This document shows, piece after piece, positions 28,166 through 39,739 of a stretch of 64,000 nt of DNA. Within the stretch, counting starts at the first letter, position 1, and every line of letters starts with the position of its first letter. The position numbers were made by a program, and so were the translations under genes. The notes beneath the pieces were generated by a model, which was given only the letters and a program-made list of their open reading frames with translations, did no database searches and was not told the DNA's origin. This stretch comes from Cellvibrio sp. 79 (GTDB lineage: Bacteria > Pseudomonadota > Gammaproteobacteria > Pseudomonadales > Cellvibrionaceae). The stretch is from positions 721,957-785,956 of the forward strand of contig MVDH01000003.1 in assembly GCA_003056245.1 (NCBI GenBank). Reading direction: 5' to 3'.

Positions 28166-29836
28166 ATGGATTGGCAAAAAAACCTGTTAGTTGCAGCAAT
28201 TCTCGCAACCTTATTACTGTTAGTTATTCGCTGGCATGAATACCAGGAAAAACTACCTACCCAACCGGCCGTTGCTGCCCAAACAACGAATACCGCTAAC
28301 GCGAGCAGTGATACACCGGTTTCGGCAACAACCAACGGAGAAATCCCTGCAGCGACCAATAGCGTTCCTGAAACCGCAGCCGCTGTTCCAGTGGCCGTTC
28401 CGCAACTTATCACTGTAAAAACCGATAGTCTTGATGTGGTGATTAATGCACAAGGCGGCGATATCGTCAAAGTCGCACTGCCACGCCACTACGCCAAACT
28501 GGACACTCCCGATCAGCCATTTTTGCTGCTCGATAGCCATGATAACCACGTATATGTCGCACAAAGTGGCTTGGTTGGTGCCAACGGTACAGACACTGCC
28601 CAAGGCCGTCCGGTATTTAGCAGCGAACAGCCCGCATATCAATTGGCTGATGGGCAAGATCAATTACAAGTTGATTTGGTGTTGCAACAAGGCGACGTAA
28701 AAATCACCAAGCGTTTCAGTTTCAAACGCGGCGAATATCTGGTGAAAGTTGAGTACCTAGTTGATAACCAAAGCAGCTCTCCATGGTCGGCGCAACTTTA
28801 TGGCCAGATCAAACGCGATAGCCAAAACTTCATAAAAGTCAGTGCATTGGAAATGAACCCTTTCCTCGGGGCTGCGATTACTACAAACGAAGAGAATTAC
28901 AAAAAATTCACTTTTGCAAATATCGCCGAATCCGAATTTAAAACCACTCGCCAAGGTGGTTGGGTTGCGATGGTCCAGCATTATTTTATTAGCGCCTGGA
29001 TTCCCGATGCTAATAGCGATAACACCTACACTTTACGTAAATTGGGCGGAAACGATCTCTATTTGCTGGGGTTTACCGGGAAAGTAAATGAAGTAGCTCC
29101 AGGAACACAAGGTAGTTTCGGTGCCAGCTTTTATGCGGGGCCTAAAGATACCGAACGCCTGGAGGAAATCTCCCCGCATCTTGATCTGACTGTGGACTAC
29201 GGTTGGTTGTGGTGGTTATCCAAACCTTTGTTCTGGGTTATGAAAGCCATCCACGACATAGTAGGTAACTGGGGTCTGGCCATTATCGGTTTGATCATCA
29301 TCATCAAAGCCTTATTCTTCAAACTTTCCGCAACCAGCTATAAATCCATGGCGAAAATGCGAAAGTTAGCACCGAAAATGGCTGAAATGAAAGAGCGTTA
29401 TGGCGATGATCGCCAGAAGTTCTCGCAGGAAATGATGAAGCTCTATAAAAATGAGCAGGTAAATCCATTTGGTGGCTGCTTGCCGTTGTTGATCCAGATG
29501 CCGGTCTTCCTCGCCTTCTACTATGTGTTAATGGAATCAGTAGAACTGCGTCATTCACCATTCTTTGGCTGGATTACTGACCTGTCGGTAAAAGACCCTT
29601 ATTTTGTATTGCCGATTATTTACGGTATCACTATGTGGTTTATGCAGAAGCTGAACCCGCAACCAACTGACCCAATGCAAGCACGAATTATGCAAATGCT
29701 GCCAATTGTGTTCACTGTGATGTTCCTGTGGTTCCCGGCCGGTATGGTGTTGTACTGGGTAACTAACAACCTGTTATCCATTGCCCAGCAGTATGTGATC
29801 ACCAAACAAATCGATAACGCCGATACCAGTAAGTAA
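28166..29836 (+). CDS. yidC: Membrane protein insertase YidC
   Basis: YidC inserts proteins into the inner membrane, alone or with SecYEG. The N-terminal helix ([18 protein letters not shown]) is followed by a large periplasmic beta-domain (about residues 60-340) and the conserved five-helix core, with [25 protein letters not shown] and [21 protein letters not shown]. The ATG at 28166 gives the canonical MDWQKN start; an ATG at 28151 is possible but overlaps yidD. At 556 aa it has normal gammaproteobacterial length. Confidence 0.97.
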   Translation: MDWQKNLLVAAILATLLLLVIRWHEYQEKLPTQPAVAAQTTNTANASSDTPVSATTNGEIPAATNSVPETAAAVPVAVPQLITVKTDSLDVVINAQGGDIVKVALPRHYAKLDTPDQPFLLLDSHDNHVYVAQSGLVGANGTDTAQGRPVFSSEQPAYQLADGQDQLQVDLVLQQGDVKITKRFSFKRGEYLVKVEYLVDNQSSSPWSAQLYGQIKRDSQNFIKVSALEMNPFLGAAITTNEENYKKFTFANIAESEFKTTRQGGWVAMVQHYFISAWIPDANSDNTYTLRKLGGNDLYLLGFTGKVNEVAPGTQGSFGASFYAGPKDTERLEEISPHLDLTVDYGWLWWLSKPLFWVMKAIHDIVGNWGLAIIGLIIIIKALFFKLSATSYKSMAKMRKLAPKMAEMKERYGDDRQKFSQEMMKLYKNEQVNPFGGCLPLLIQMPVFLAFYYVLMESVELRHSPFFGWITDLSVKDPYFVLPIIYGITMWFMQKLNPQPTDPMQARIMQMLPIVFTVMFLWFPAGMVLYWVTNNLLSIAQQYVITKQIDNADTSK

Positions 29837-29840
29837 TTTT

Positions 29841-31202
29841 ATGATAGTTACCGACACCATAGCCGCCATAGCCACCGCCACTGGCCGCGGTGGTGTCGGT
29901 ATAGTCCGCATCTCCGGTCCAAAAGCCAAACAGGTTGCCGAAAGTCTCCTTTCTATTAATTTGCAGCCACGTCATGCCCACTATTGTGATTTCTCAACCA
30001 CAGACGGCGAAGTTCTCGACCAGGGTATCGCCCTGTTTTTCCCCGGCCCCCATTCCTTTACCGGCGAAGATGTACTTGAATTACAAGGTCACGGCGGCCC
30101 GGTCATTCTGGATTTATTGTTGCGTGAAATCACTCGCTTGGGAGTTCGCCTTGCACGGCCCGGTGAATTTTCCGAACGTGCATTTCTCAATGACAAACTG
30201 GACCTCGCCCAAGCTGAAGCGATTGCTGATTTAATCGATGCCACCAGCCAACAAGCAGCTCGTAATGCCTTGCACTCATTACAAGGCGCTTTTTCCAAAC
30301 GAATCCATGAATTAGTAGAAGCACTGATCCATTTGCGTATTTATGTAGAAGCATCGATCGACTTTCCCGAAGAAGAAATTGATTTCCTCAGTGACGGCAA
30401 AGTCGCTGGCGATCTGGATGACATCACGTGTAAGTTGGAAAAAGTCTTTAAAGAAGCACGCCAGGGTGCATTGGTGCGCGATGGTATGCGCGTGGTTATT
30501 GCCGGCCGACCCAATGCTGGAAAATCCAGTTTACTCAATGCATTAAGCGGTCGCGAATCTGCCATCGTTACCAGTATTGAAGGAACAACGCGCGATGTAT
30601 TACGCGAACATATCCATATCGACGGTATGCCTTTGCATATTATTGATACCGCTGGCCTGCGCGAAAGCCCGGATGAAGTTGAGCAAATCGGCATCCAACG
30701 CGCTTGGCAGGAAATCCAGCAGGCGGATCGCGTTTTATTGCTGGTAGATAGTCGCCAAACTACCAATACCGATCCGCAACAGATTTGGCCGGAATTTATC
30801 GCGCAATTGGAAAATCCGGAAAAAATCACACTAATCCGCAATAAGATCGATTTAACGGGTGAAGCGCCCGGGATTTTTGAACAAGATGGCAATAGTTATA
30901 TCAATATCAGCGCAGCAGCCGGCAATGGTATTGAAGCACTAAAAGATCATCTCAAGGCGATTATGGGTTTTAGCGAAACCGGCGAAAGCGGTTTTACTGC
31001 TCGTCGTCGCCACCTGGATGCGCTCGAACGCGCCCAATCCTTCCTCTATTCCGGAAAAGCCCAATTGCAAGGTTACGCCGCCGGCGAATTACTGGCGGAA
31101 GATTTGCGACAAGCCCAGAACGCACTGGGTGAAATTACCGGTGAATTCACTCCGGATGATTTGTTGGGACGGATTTTCAGCAGCTTCTGTATTGGCAAAT
31201 AG
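29841..31202 (+). CDS. mnmE: tRNA modification GTPase MnmE
   Basis: MnmE and MnmG together install the cmnm5 group at wobble uridine-34 of several tRNAs. It is 453 aa with an N-terminal tetrahydrofolate-binding domain ([22 protein letters not shown]), then a GTPase domain with G1 [15 protein letters not shown]3 DTAGL and G4 NKID, and the C-terminal CIGK with the catalytic Cys450. It follows yidC by 4 bases and is probably co-transcribed. Its partner mnmG lies about 1.6 kb downstream. Confidence 0.98.
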   Translation: MIVTDTIAAIATATGRGGVGIVRISGPKAKQVAESLLSINLQPRHAHYCDFSTTDGEVLDQGIALFFPGPHSFTGEDVLELQGHGGPVILDLLLREITRLGVRLARPGEFSERAFLNDKLDLAQAEAIADLIDATSQQAARNALHSLQGAFSKRIHELVEALIHLRIYVEASIDFPEEEIDFLSDGKVAGDLDDITCKLEKVFKEARQGALVRDGMRVVIAGRPNAGKSSLLNALSGRESAIVTSIEGTTRDVLREHIHIDGMPLHIIDTAGLRESPDEVEQIGIQRAWQEIQQADRVLLLVDSRQTTNTDPQQIWPEFIAQLENPEKITLIRNKIDLTGEAPGIFEQDGNSYINISAAAGNGIEALKDHLKAIMGFSETGESGFTARRRHLDALERAQSFLYSGKAQLQGYAAGELLAEDLRQAQNALGEITGEFTPDDLLGRIFSSFCIGK

Positions 31203-31317
31203 TTATTGATATCCGTCGTTTTAATCAACCTGGATATATCCGTGTGAACCCCTTCCAAAATTAAATACGTAGCTGTGTCTATACTGCTTATAAATTAAGC
31301 AATGTAGACGCAGCTTC

Positions 31318-32091
31318 GTGAATACCTCTCCTCCACTGCAAAAAGCCGAACCCATGGTAGCGATACAATTGTTATGGGCCTGCCGGATTCTGGTTATCAA
31401 TGGCAAAGGTGGATCAGGCAAAACAACTGTCAGTACCAATCTCGCGTCCTGGCTGGCAAAACGTGGGGAAACTACGGTGCTTGTCGATACAGATCCACAA
31501 GCATCAGCCAGTTACTGGCTAAAATCCCGGTCAGAAAACTTACCTAAAATCTTTGGTGTGAAGATCGAGCCTAACAGCCGGATTACCCGCAGCTTCCAAT
31601 GGCGCGCACCAAAATCTACTCGTTGGCTTATCACTGATAGCGCACCCGGCCTTGCCGATAATGCCCTGAACGATATGGTGCAAAACCATGATTTGATCAT
31701 CGTCCCGGTTTTACCTTCAGATATTGATATTCGCGCCAGTGCGCGATTTATTGGGGAATTGCTCCTGACCCAAACCATGCGCCAAAAGCGCCGACCTATA
31801 GCAGTGGTAGCAAATCGCGTTAAACAACAAACCAATGCCTGGGACCGGCTGCAAAAATTTTTGCTCAGCTTGAACATTCCCTATCCTGCAACCTTGAGGG
31901 ATACACAGTTTTACGTGAAAGCTTACGGTGAGGGGCGCGGCATTGCCGATTACCACCAACAAAGCCATGAGCGGGATCGCAACGATTGGGATCTGATTTT
32001 GCGCTGGCTGGATGCGCAAGTGGAAAAATCCTCCTGGCATGAACTTGAAAATCCGAATATTGATGGACTGGAATCCTCAAACGCGTCTTGA
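31318..32091 (+). CDS. Orphan ParA/MinD-like ATPase
   Basis: A ParA-superfamily ATPase of up to 257 aa with the deviant Walker A KGGSGKTT (residues 30-37, signature Lys at 30) and switch motif LVDTDPQAS (55-63). Unlike the parA at 35473, it has no ParB partner next to it and diverges after the switch, resembling the VirC1/plasmid-ParA branch. The GTG at 31318 opens the frame; the ATG at 31354 would also keep all motifs. It sits between mnmE and the DnaA-box-rich region upstream of mnmG. Its cargo is unknown. Confidence 0.85.
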   Translation: MNTSPPLQKAEPMVAIQLLWACRILVINGKGGSGKTTVSTNLASWLAKRGETTVLVDTDPQASASYWLKSRSENLPKIFGVKIEPNSRITRSFQWRAPKSTRWLITDSAPGLADNALNDMVQNHDLIIVPVLPSDIDIRASARFIGELLLTQTMRQKRRPIAVVANRVKQQTNAWDRLQKFLLSLNIPYPATLRDTQFYVKAYGEGRGIADYHQQSHERDRNDWDLILRWLDAQVEKSSWHELENPNIDGLESSNAS

Positions 32092-32212
32092 AAAACCTGA
32101 AAACCCAATCGCAGTAAATCGCTCTTCAAATACTTTCTAAAAACGATAACCTTCCCCTTTCAGCAACCCTAATACCGGCTTATCTCCAACTTTTTCCACA
32201 CAGTTACACAGG

Positions 32213-32221
32213 TTATCCACA
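32213..32221 (+). promoter_or_regulatory. DnaA box, perfect
   Basis: TTATCCACA, with the near-match TTTTCCACA 21 bases to its left in the same orientation. Confidence 0.85.
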
Positions 32222-32477
32222 GTTAAATCGAGTTTTCCCTCATAAATACCTGTTTTAACAAGAATTTTTATTGTTTGATATTCCTTGTGTGTACAAATCT
32301 GTGAATTTGGATAACAAAAACTGGGAAGGATTTTGGGGATAAGTCAGCTTTACCCGGTTTCCTGTATAACTCCACCTTTTACAACCAGCTTTCGAGCAGC
32401 TTAAACCCAGCTTACCGAGTCGTTTTCCGTGTACTTATAAATTCAATAAATTAATAAAAATCATATACTTAATTAAC

Positions 32478-32486
32478 TTATCCACA
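32478..32486 (+). promoter_or_regulatory. DnaA box, perfect
   Basis: TTATCCACA inside the most AT-rich part of the region upstream of mnmG. Confidence 0.85.
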
Positions 32487-32762
32487 AAAATATTGTTCTC
32501 TATATATAACAACATCATTAAAAACCCTAAATAACAAAAATATATATTTCATAATTTAAAAATTTCTTCTTTGTTGTAACGCGAACACTTTTTTTAGATA
32601 AGTTTTTAGGATTGAACAAGAATCTGGGATTAAGGAAAAAAATGATTGATTAATCCCTGTACAAGTTTTGTGCAAAACCGAGACTCGCTCTATAATGTCG
32701 CCCCTTTTGACCGACGGGTCATTTTTCGGCTAAGTACGCAGCCAGGCTGCAAGGTGTAAGCG

Positions 32763-34673
32763 ATGATTTTTCCGGATCGTTTTGATGTGATCGTAATTGG
32801 TGGCGGCCATGCCGGAACCGAGGCTTGTCTGGCGGCGGCACGTATGGGCTGTAAGACATTATTGCTCTCCCACAACATCGAAACCCTTGGCCAAATGTCC
32901 TGTAACCCGGCGATTGGCGGTATTGGCAAAAGCCATCTGGTAAAAGAAATCGATGCCCTTGGCGGCGCTATGGCGTTGGCCACGGATAAAGGCGGAATCC
33001 AATTTCGTGTCCTGAATGCCCGCAAAGGTCCGGCGGTACGCGCGACTCGTGCCCAGGCTGACCGGATTCTCTATAAAGCAGCAATCCGTGAAACCCTGGA
33101 AAACCAGGAAAATCTGTGGATCTTCCAACAAGCCGCTGATGACCTGATCGTAGAAAATGACGAGGTGCGTGGCGTAGTCACCCAGATGGGCCTGAAATTT
33201 ATGGCCAACCAGGTGGTGCTGACTGCCGGTACTTTTTTGGGTGGATTGATCCATATCGGTTTGCAAAATTATTCCGGCGGTCGTGCTGGTGATCCTCCAT
33301 CGAATGCATTATCGAAACGCTTACGCGAATTGCCCTTGCGCGTTGATCGTTTGAAAACCGGAACGCCACCGCGTATCGATGCGCGCACGGTAAATTTCGA
33401 TGTACTGGAAAAACAATGGGGCGATGAACCGCGCCCTGTAATGTCAGTGCGCGGTAACCGCGCGATGCAGCCGCGCCAGATTTGTTGCTACATCACCCAT
33501 ACCAATGAAAAAACCCACGATGTGATTCGCCGCAACCTCGATCGCTCGCCAATGTACTCCGGGGTGATCGAAGGTATCGGCCCGCGTTATTGCCCATCGA
33601 TTGAAGATAAAATTCACCGCTTCGCGGATAAGGACTCGCACCAGATTTTTATCGAGCCCGAAGGTTTAACCACGCACGAGCTCTACCCCAATGGAATTTC
33701 CACCAGTTTGCCATTTGATGTGCAACTAGAAATCGTGCGTTCGATGAAAGGTTTCGAGAACGCGCACATCTTGCGTCCCGGTTATGCAATTGAATACGAT
33801 TTTTTCAATCCGCAGGATTTGCAACACAGTCTGGAAACCAAAGTGATCGGCGGATTATTTTTTGCCGGCCAGATCAACGGCACCACCGGTTACGAAGAAG
33901 CGGGTGCGCAAGGGTTGCTCGCGGGAATAAACGCCGCACTGCGCGCGCAGGAAAAAGAAGCCTGGTGTCCAACGCGCGATCAGGCTTATGTCGGTGTGTT
34001 GGTGGATGATTTAATTACGCTCGGCACTAAAGAACCCTACCGCATGTTTACCAGCCGCGCTGAATATCGCTTATTGTTGCGCGAAGACAATGCCGATTTG
34101 CGCCTAACTGAAAAAGGTCGCGAACTTGGTTTGATTGGCGATGAGCAATGGAAATTATTTTGCGACAAGCGTGAACAAATCGAATTGGAACAACAGCGTT
34201 TGCGTTCTACCTGGATTCAAGCAGGTTCAGCCGAAGCGGAAATTATCGAGCAAAAAGTACAGACCAAACTTGCGCGTGAATACAGTTTGATGGATTTGTT
34301 AAAACGCCCGGAACTAACCTACGCTGATATCGCGCATTTGAAAGGCGAAGCCATCGCTAATGAAGCGGCGGCGGAGCAAGTGGAAATCGAAGCAAAATAT
34401 TCCGGCTATATTGAACGCCAGCAAGAAGATGTGAATCGTTTGCGCGCGTATGAAAATACGATTATCCCGGATGACTTTGATTATTCGCAGGTTGACGGTT
34501 TATCGAATGAAGTAAAACAAAAATTAATAGCGGCGCGCCCGCAAACCCTGGCACGTGCTTCGCGAATTTCCGGTATTACACCGGCGGCGATTTCGCTAGT
34601 GCTGGTGTATTTGAAAAAACGCGGCGTGCTCAAACGTTTAAAAGACGATGCACCCGAACAACAAGCTAGCTAA
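32763..34673 (+). CDS. mnmG: tRNA uridine-5-carboxymethylaminomethyl modification enzyme MnmG
   Basis: The FAD-binding partner of MnmE in wobble-uridine modification. It is 636 aa. The dinucleotide-binding motif GGGHAGTEA is at 13-21, and the family signatures [13 protein letters not shown] and [25 protein letters not shown] are present, followed by a helical C-terminal domain that binds MnmE. The ATG at 32763 gives the canonical start. It heads the run mnmG-rsmG-parA-parB on the plus strand. Confidence 0.99.
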   Translation: MIFPDRFDVIVIGGGHAGTEACLAAARMGCKTLLLSHNIETLGQMSCNPAIGGIGKSHLVKEIDALGGAMALATDKGGIQFRVLNARKGPAVRATRAQADRILYKAAIRETLENQENLWIFQQAADDLIVENDEVRGVVTQMGLKFMANQVVLTAGTFLGGLIHIGLQNYSGGRAGDPPSNALSKRLRELPLRVDRLKTGTPPRIDARTVNFDVLEKQWGDEPRPVMSVRGNRAMQPRQICCYITHTNEKTHDVIRRNLDRSPMYSGVIEGIGPRYCPSIEDKIHRFADKDSHQIFIEPEGLTTHELYPNGISTSLPFDVQLEIVRSMKGFENAHILRPGYAIEYDFFNPQDLQHSLETKVIGGLFFAGQINGTTGYEEAGAQGLLAGINAALRAQEKEAWCPTRDQAYVGVLVDDLITLGTKEPYRMFTSRAEYRLLLREDNADLRLTEKGRELGLIGDEQWKLFCDKREQIELEQQRLRSTWIQAGSAEAEIIEQKVQTKLAREYSLMDLLKRPELTYADIAHLKGEAIANEAAAEQVEIEAKYSGYIERQQEDVNRLRAYENTIIPDDFDYSQVDGLSNEVKQKLIAARPQTLARASRISGITPAAISLVLVYLKKRGVLKRLKDDAPEQQAS

Positions 34674-34704
34674 TCGATTTTAGTTAGTGAGCTAAAAATT
34701 TTTT

Positions 34705-34717
34705 TCCGCTACGCGGA
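34705..34717. repeat. Small palindromic repeat, copy 1 (intergenic)
   Basis: TCCGC-TAC-GCGGA preceded by an A/T tract. A copy with a one-base longer loop lies inside rsmG (35007-35020). The shared block including the flanking A/T tract is about 24 bases. Confidence 0.6.
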
Positions 34718-34755
34718 TACTTTTTTACATTGCACGGATATTGTGAGTACCCAGA

Positions 34756-35436
34756 GTGATTGACGTAGATTTACAAGACCGCTTGCATCAACAGTTAATA
34801 CGCGGCGCCGCCGAAATGTCGGTAACGCTTACAGCTGTGCAGATTGAAAAATTACTGGCGTATATCCGCGAATTTGAAAAATGGAACAAAGCCTATAATC
34901 TTTCTGCGGTGCGTGATATCCAGCAAATGGTTGCCCGTCATTTGCTGGACAGTCTGAGTGTGGTGCCTTGGCTTGCGTTACAAAAATCCGGCGCGCAAAA
35001 AAATTTTCCGCTAACGCGGATGATTGATGTCGGCACCGGCGGCGGCTTGCCAGGAATTCCACTGGCAATTATGTTTCCGGAAAAGCAGTTTACCCTGCTC
35101 GATAGCAACGGAAAAAAAACGCGGTTTTTGTTCCATGTAAAAACCTTGCTGGGATTAACCAACGTAACCGTGGAAAATCGCCGCGTGGAAGAATTTACCC
35201 CGACAGAAAAATTCCAGGGTGTAATCAGCCGCGCTTTTGCCAGTTTGCAGGATATGACAGAAGGTTGTGCAAACCTTATCGAATCGGATGGAATTTTTAT
35301 CGCCATGAAAGGCCTGTTCCCTGAAGATGAATTAGCGCCGATCAACGATAAAATTGAATTGCTCGAAACCATTAAATTAGTTGTCGCAGAAACCGATGGC
35401 GAACGCCATTTGTTAATTATGCGGACCAAACAATAA
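34756..35436 (+). CDS. rsmG: 16S rRNA (guanine-527-N7) methyltransferase
   Basis: RsmG methylates G527 of 16S rRNA using S-adenosylmethionine. It is 226 aa. The SAM motif MIDVGTGGGLPGIPLA and the flanking NLSAVRDIQQMVARHLLDSL are canonical. It opens with a GTG at 34756; no good ATG is available. Between VVPWL and MIDVG it carries about ten residues more than the E. coli enzyme (GAQKNFPLTR region), and the DNA for that insert contains the palindromic repeat at 35007-35020, so the insert probably arose from repeat insertion. Confidence 0.95.
   Translation: MIDVDLQDRLHQQLIRGAAEMSVTLTAVQIEKLLAYIREFEKWNKAYNLSAVRDIQQMVARHLLDSLSVVPWLALQKSGAQKNFPLTRMIDVGTGGGLPGIPLAIMFPEKQFTLLDSNGKKTRFLFHVKTLLGLTNVTVENRRVEEFTPTEKFQGVISRAFASLQDMTEGCANLIESDGIFIAMKGLFPEDELAPINDKIELLETIKLVVAETDGERHLLIMRTKQ
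35007..35020. repeat. Small palindromic repeat, copy 2 (inside rsmG)
   Basis: TCCGC-TAAC-GCGGA inside the coding sequence of rsmG, translated as part of NFPLTR. It matches the intergenic copy at 34705-34717 including the A/T-rich left flank. Confidence 0.6.
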
Positions 35437-35472
35437 AATTTTTCAACCACGCGGTGGTTATAGGATTGTCAC

Positions 35473-36276
35473 TTGACCAAGATCTATGCGATTGCAAATC
35501 AGAAAGGCGGTGTGGGCAAAACAACAACCTGCGTAAACCTGGCGGCGTCTTTGGTGGCGACCAAAAAACGTGTGCTATTGGTTGATCTGGATCCGCAAGG
35601 CAACGCCACCATGGGCAGTGGCGTTAACAAAAGCGAAGTAGAAAAATCCATTTACGATGTACTTACCGAGCGCGAATCCATCAACGATTGTTTGGTGTTA
35701 TCGGAAAGCGGGAAATATCAGGTACTGCCAGCGAATGGCGATTTAACCGCAGCCGAAGTGGAAATGCTCGCGTTGGAGAATAAGGAGCGCCGTTTACAAA
35801 ATGCACTTAACCAGGTGCGCGATAATTTTGATTACATCCTGATTGATTGCCCTCCGTCATTGAACATGCTTACCCTGAACGCGTTAACGGCATGTGACGG
35901 TGTCATTATTGCGATGCAATGTGAGTATTACGCACTGGAAGGTTTGTCGGCATTGGTTGGCACCATCAACCAGATTCAAAAAGTATTGAATCCGAATTTA
36001 AAAATCGAAGGTCTCTTGCGCACCATGTATGATCCGCGCAACAGTTTGACTAACGATGTATCGGCGCAACTGCAACAACATTTCGGCGACCGTTTGTATC
36101 GCACCTGCATTCCGCGCAATGTTCGTCTCGCGGAAGCGCCAAGTTTTGGTATGCCGGTGTTGGCGTTTGATCGCCAATCCAAAGGGGCAATTGCGTACCT
36201 CGCATTGGCCGGTGAAATTTTGCGACGCAATGAACCGAGTAATAAATCCGCTGCAGAAATTGCAGTTGCCAATTAA
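35473..36276 (+). CDS. parA: Chromosome-partitioning ATPase ParA (Soj)
   Basis: ParA drives origin segregation by ATP-dependent DNA binding and release, stimulated by ParB. It is 267 aa with the deviant Walker A KGGVGKTT (11-18), VDLDPQGNATMGSG, and DCPPSLNMLTLNAL. It begins with TTG at 35473, preceded by AGGA at 8 bases; MTKIYAIANQKGG aligns with Pseudomonas ParA, so no residues are missing. It directly precedes parB, and two parS sites lie in recF. Confidence 0.96.
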   Translation: MTKIYAIANQKGGVGKTTTCVNLAASLVATKKRVLLVDLDPQGNATMGSGVNKSEVEKSIYDVLTERESINDCLVLSESGKYQVLPANGDLTAAEVEMLALENKERRLQNALNQVRDNFDYILIDCPPSLNMLTLNALTACDGVIIAMQCEYYALEGLSALVGTINQIQKVLNPNLKIEGLLRTMYDPRNSLTNDVSAQLQQHFGDRLYRTCIPRNVRLAEAPSFGMPVLAFDRQSKGAIAYLALAGEILRRNEPSNKSAAEIAVAN

Positions 36277-36311
36277 GTTTTCGTTTTTGAATTGATATAA
36301 GGCCAACAAGA

Positions 36312-37223
36312 ATGTCGAGTAAACGCAAAGGTTTGGGTAAAGGCTTGGATGCACTCTTGAGTGCCGGTTTGGGAGTCACTGCGCCCGCGCCGGAAATGCC
36401 CGTTAACCCGAGCGAAGCCGATCAAAAAATCGAATACAAAGATGGCAAGCTTGCGCACTTACCGGTTGAATTAATCCAGCGCGGAAAATATCAACCGCGC
36501 CGCGATATGCACCCGGAAGCGCTGGAAGAATTGGCGGAATCGATCAAAGTCCAGGGCGTAATGCAGCCCATTGTGGTGCGCGGAATCGGTGAAGGTCGCT
36601 ATGAAATTATCGCCGGTGAACGCCGCTGGCGCGCAACGCAATTAGCCGGTCTGGATAAAATTCCCGCTGTAATTCGCGATGTACCGGATGAAGCGGCTAT
36701 CGCCATGGCGCTGATTGAAAACATCCAGCGTGAAAATTTAAATCCAATCGAAGAAGCGGTGGCGTTAAAGCGCCTGCAAGACGAGTTTGAATTAACGCAC
36801 GCGGAAGTTGCGCAAGCGGTGGGTAAATCGCGCACAACAATTACCAACTTGTTGCGTTTGATTGCACTCACTGATGAAGTTAAAACATTGCTCGAACATG
36901 GTGATCTTGAAATGGGTCACGCGCGCGCGCTGTTAACCCTGGAAGCGCAGCAACAAAAAGAAATCGCCCGTCAAATCGTGGCCAAGGGATTATCGGTTCG
37001 CCAGACCGAAGCACTGGTGCGTTTGTATCAGGAAAATCAGGGGCAGGAAAAGCTGAAGCCGGAAGTGCAGGTTTCTGCTGATATTCGTCGTTTGCAAAAT
37101 CAGTTATCGGAAACCCTTGGTGCGGGTGTGGAAATCCAGCATGGCGCCAAAGGTAAGGGGAAATTAGTGATTAGTTACAATTCCCTCGATGAACTGGATG
37201 GAATTCTGGGACACATCAAATAA
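36312..37223 (+). CDS. parB: Chromosome-partitioning protein ParB (Spo0J)
   Basis: ParB binds parS, spreads on DNA using CTP and activates ParA. It is 303 aa. The N-terminal MSSKRKGLGKGLDALL is typical, and the CTP-binding core includes QPRRDMHPEALEELAESI and the arginine-rich GERRWRATQLAGL. A helix-turn-helix region follows (LTHAEVAQAVGKSRTTITNLLRL), then a dimerisation tail. It starts 35 bases after parA and is followed by a terminator. Confidence 0.97.
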   Translation: MSSKRKGLGKGLDALLSAGLGVTAPAPEMPVNPSEADQKIEYKDGKLAHLPVELIQRGKYQPRRDMHPEALEELAESIKVQGVMQPIVVRGIGEGRYEIIAGERRWRATQLAGLDKIPAVIRDVPDEAAIAMALIENIQRENLNPIEEAVALKRLQDEFELTHAEVAQAVGKSRTTITNLLRLIALTDEVKTLLEHGDLEMGHARALLTLEAQQQKEIARQIVAKGLSVRQTEALVRLYQENQGQEKLKPEVQVSADIRRLQNQLSETLGAGVEIQHGAKGKGKLVISYNSLDELDGILGHIK

Positions 37224-37241
37224 ATTTTTCGTTTACCGATC

Positions 37242-37273
37242 AAAAAGGTACTGACCTCAAAAGTGCCTTTTTC
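37242..37273 (+). terminator. Intrinsic terminator after parB
   Basis: AAAAAGGTAC (37242-37251) pairs with GTGCCTTTTT (37263-37272), with one wobble pair, and ends in a T-run. Confidence 0.75.
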
Positions 37274-37518
37274 CCTACATATAGTTGTGTACCTTCACTC
37301 CAAACACTACTTACAGTTAGCAATAAAATGACTATTAAATTTACAACAAATTTACTAGTCAGTTTTTCCCTTTGGTGCTAGTCCGATGGTTGCTGCTGTA
37401 GGGCTTAATCTCTATAATGCGCCGCATTTGGGCACGTCGAGCATAAGCATGTTACCAATGGTAATAAGCTGTCATTTGTGACAGAATGCCGCCGCGAAAA
37501 AATGGGGGTCTCAAGCAC
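37274..37518. other. atp operon upstream region
   Basis: This 245-base gap precedes atpI and must hold the atp operon promoter. The segment around 37330-37430 is AT-rich, but no single promoter match stands out. Nothing else is seen. Confidence 0.4.
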
Positions 37519-37905
37519 ATGTCTCGTTATCTCAAGGGGCGTGGTTTTGCTCTCCAAACAGTAGCCGCCCAGTTGGTTTTGACTCTGGTCGCTGCCGCTA
37601 CTGCTCTGGCAATCAGCTATCCGATTGCAGTTTCAATATTTATTGGTGGAATTATTGGTGTGACAGCCAACTTATGGCTGGCGCTAGTGGCGTTTCGTCC
37701 CCAGTTGGGAGTGCCACCCCAAAAGATGCTCGCCGCGTTTTATACCGGTGAGCTTGGAAAATTTGTAATCACAGCCTTGATGTTTTTGCTGGCTTTTAAG
37801 CACATTGGGTTTCTGAAAGAAGCCGCTTACGCCGCAACTATGATTTTGGCTTATGTGATGGTTCAGGTTGTTGCCTGGATTAACCCGCTGGTGCGTCGCC
37901 ATTAG
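37519..37905 (+). CDS. atpI: ATP synthase subunit I
   Basis: AtpI is a small four-helix membrane protein thought to aid assembly of the c-ring. It is 128 aa with four hydrophobic segments (for example LVLTLVAAATALAISYPIAV and FVITALMFLLAF). The ATG at 37519, 10 bases after a G-run, is chosen over the frame opening at 37486. It is the first gene of the atp operon. Confidence 0.9.
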   Translation: MSRYLKGRGFALQTVAAQLVLTLVAAATALAISYPIAVSIFIGGIIGVTANLWLALVAFRPQLGVPPQKMLAAFYTGELGKFVITALMFLLAFKHIGFLKEAAYAATMILAYVMVQVVAWINPLVRRH

Positions 37906-37966
37906 CTATCGAGTTAGAAATAACCTGACGATAGTGCGGCCCGGCCGGAAGTTTTTTCAACTTTAA

Positions 37967-38884
<918 letters not shown>

Positions 38885-38908
38885 TCGTTCTGTAATCCAG
38901 TTTTGTAA

Positions 38909-39205
<297 letters not shown>

Positions 39206-39257
39206 TTTTTTAGCGGTCTTGTTGCGATTTACATCCCTTTAACAAAGGCATTTAATC

Positions 39258-39728
39258 GTGAATCTTAATGCAACTCTTATCGGTCAGATGGTGGCGTTCG
39301 TCATCTTCATTTATCTGACATACCGCTTTGTGTGGCCACCCATTGTTGCGGCAATGGCAGAGCGCACCAAGCGTATCGCTGATGGTCTTCAGGCTGCCGA
39401 TAAAGCTGAAAAAGATCTCGAACTGGCTAAACAAAAAGTGGTTGAGCAACTTACTTCTGCGAAGAAAGAAGCTGCTGCAATCATTGATCAGGCAAACAAG
39501 CGCGCTATCGAAATTGTTGAAGAAGCAAAAGAGAAAGCACGTGTTGAGGCAGATCGTGTGAAAGCCGCTGCACAAGCTGAAATTGATCAGGCTACCAGCC
39601 GTGCGCGTGAAGAACTGCGTGCGAAAGTGGTTACCCTGGCATTGGCGGGTGCAGAAAAGATTCTGGAATCTTCTATCGATCAAAACGCTCACAACGAGTT
39701 GGTAAACAAACTCGCTGCGCAGTTGTAA
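39258..39728 (+). CDS. atpF: ATP synthase F0 subunit b
   Basis: The peripheral-stalk subunit: one N-terminal membrane helix ([20 protein letters not shown]) followed by a long charged helix that dimerises and binds delta. It is 156 aa. The GTG at 39258 gives [10 protein letters not shown], the same start as in pseudomonads. Confidence 0.97.
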   Translation: MNLNATLIGQMVAFVIFIYLTYRFVWPPIVAAMAERTKRIADGLQAADKAEKDLELAKQKVVEQLTSAKKEAAAIIDQANKRAIEIVEEAKEKARVEADRVKAAAQAEIDQATSRAREELRAKVVTLALAGAEKILESSIDQNAHNELVNKLAAQL

Positions 39729-39739
39729 GAGAGGTAGAT

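Larger units (their letters stand above)
32092..32762. other. AT-rich region upstream of mnmG, candidate origin of replication (B)
   Basis: This 671-base gap has no gene. It carries two perfect DnaA boxes (32213-32221, 32478-32486) and three near-matches (TTTTCCACA 32192-32200; TGTGTACAA 32288-32296; TGTGCAAAA 32669-32677). A very AT-rich block at about 32440-32580 could be an unwinding element. The position beside mnmG (gidA) is that of oriC in enterics. It also contains the mnmG promoter, probably near 32640-32700. Whether this region or the dnaA-rpmH gap is the working origin is open. Confidence 0.6.

Noticed and set aside
34541-34560. Additional parS near the end of mnmG (CACGTG core)
   Set aside because: Only the six-base core matches; the flanking half-sites do not.
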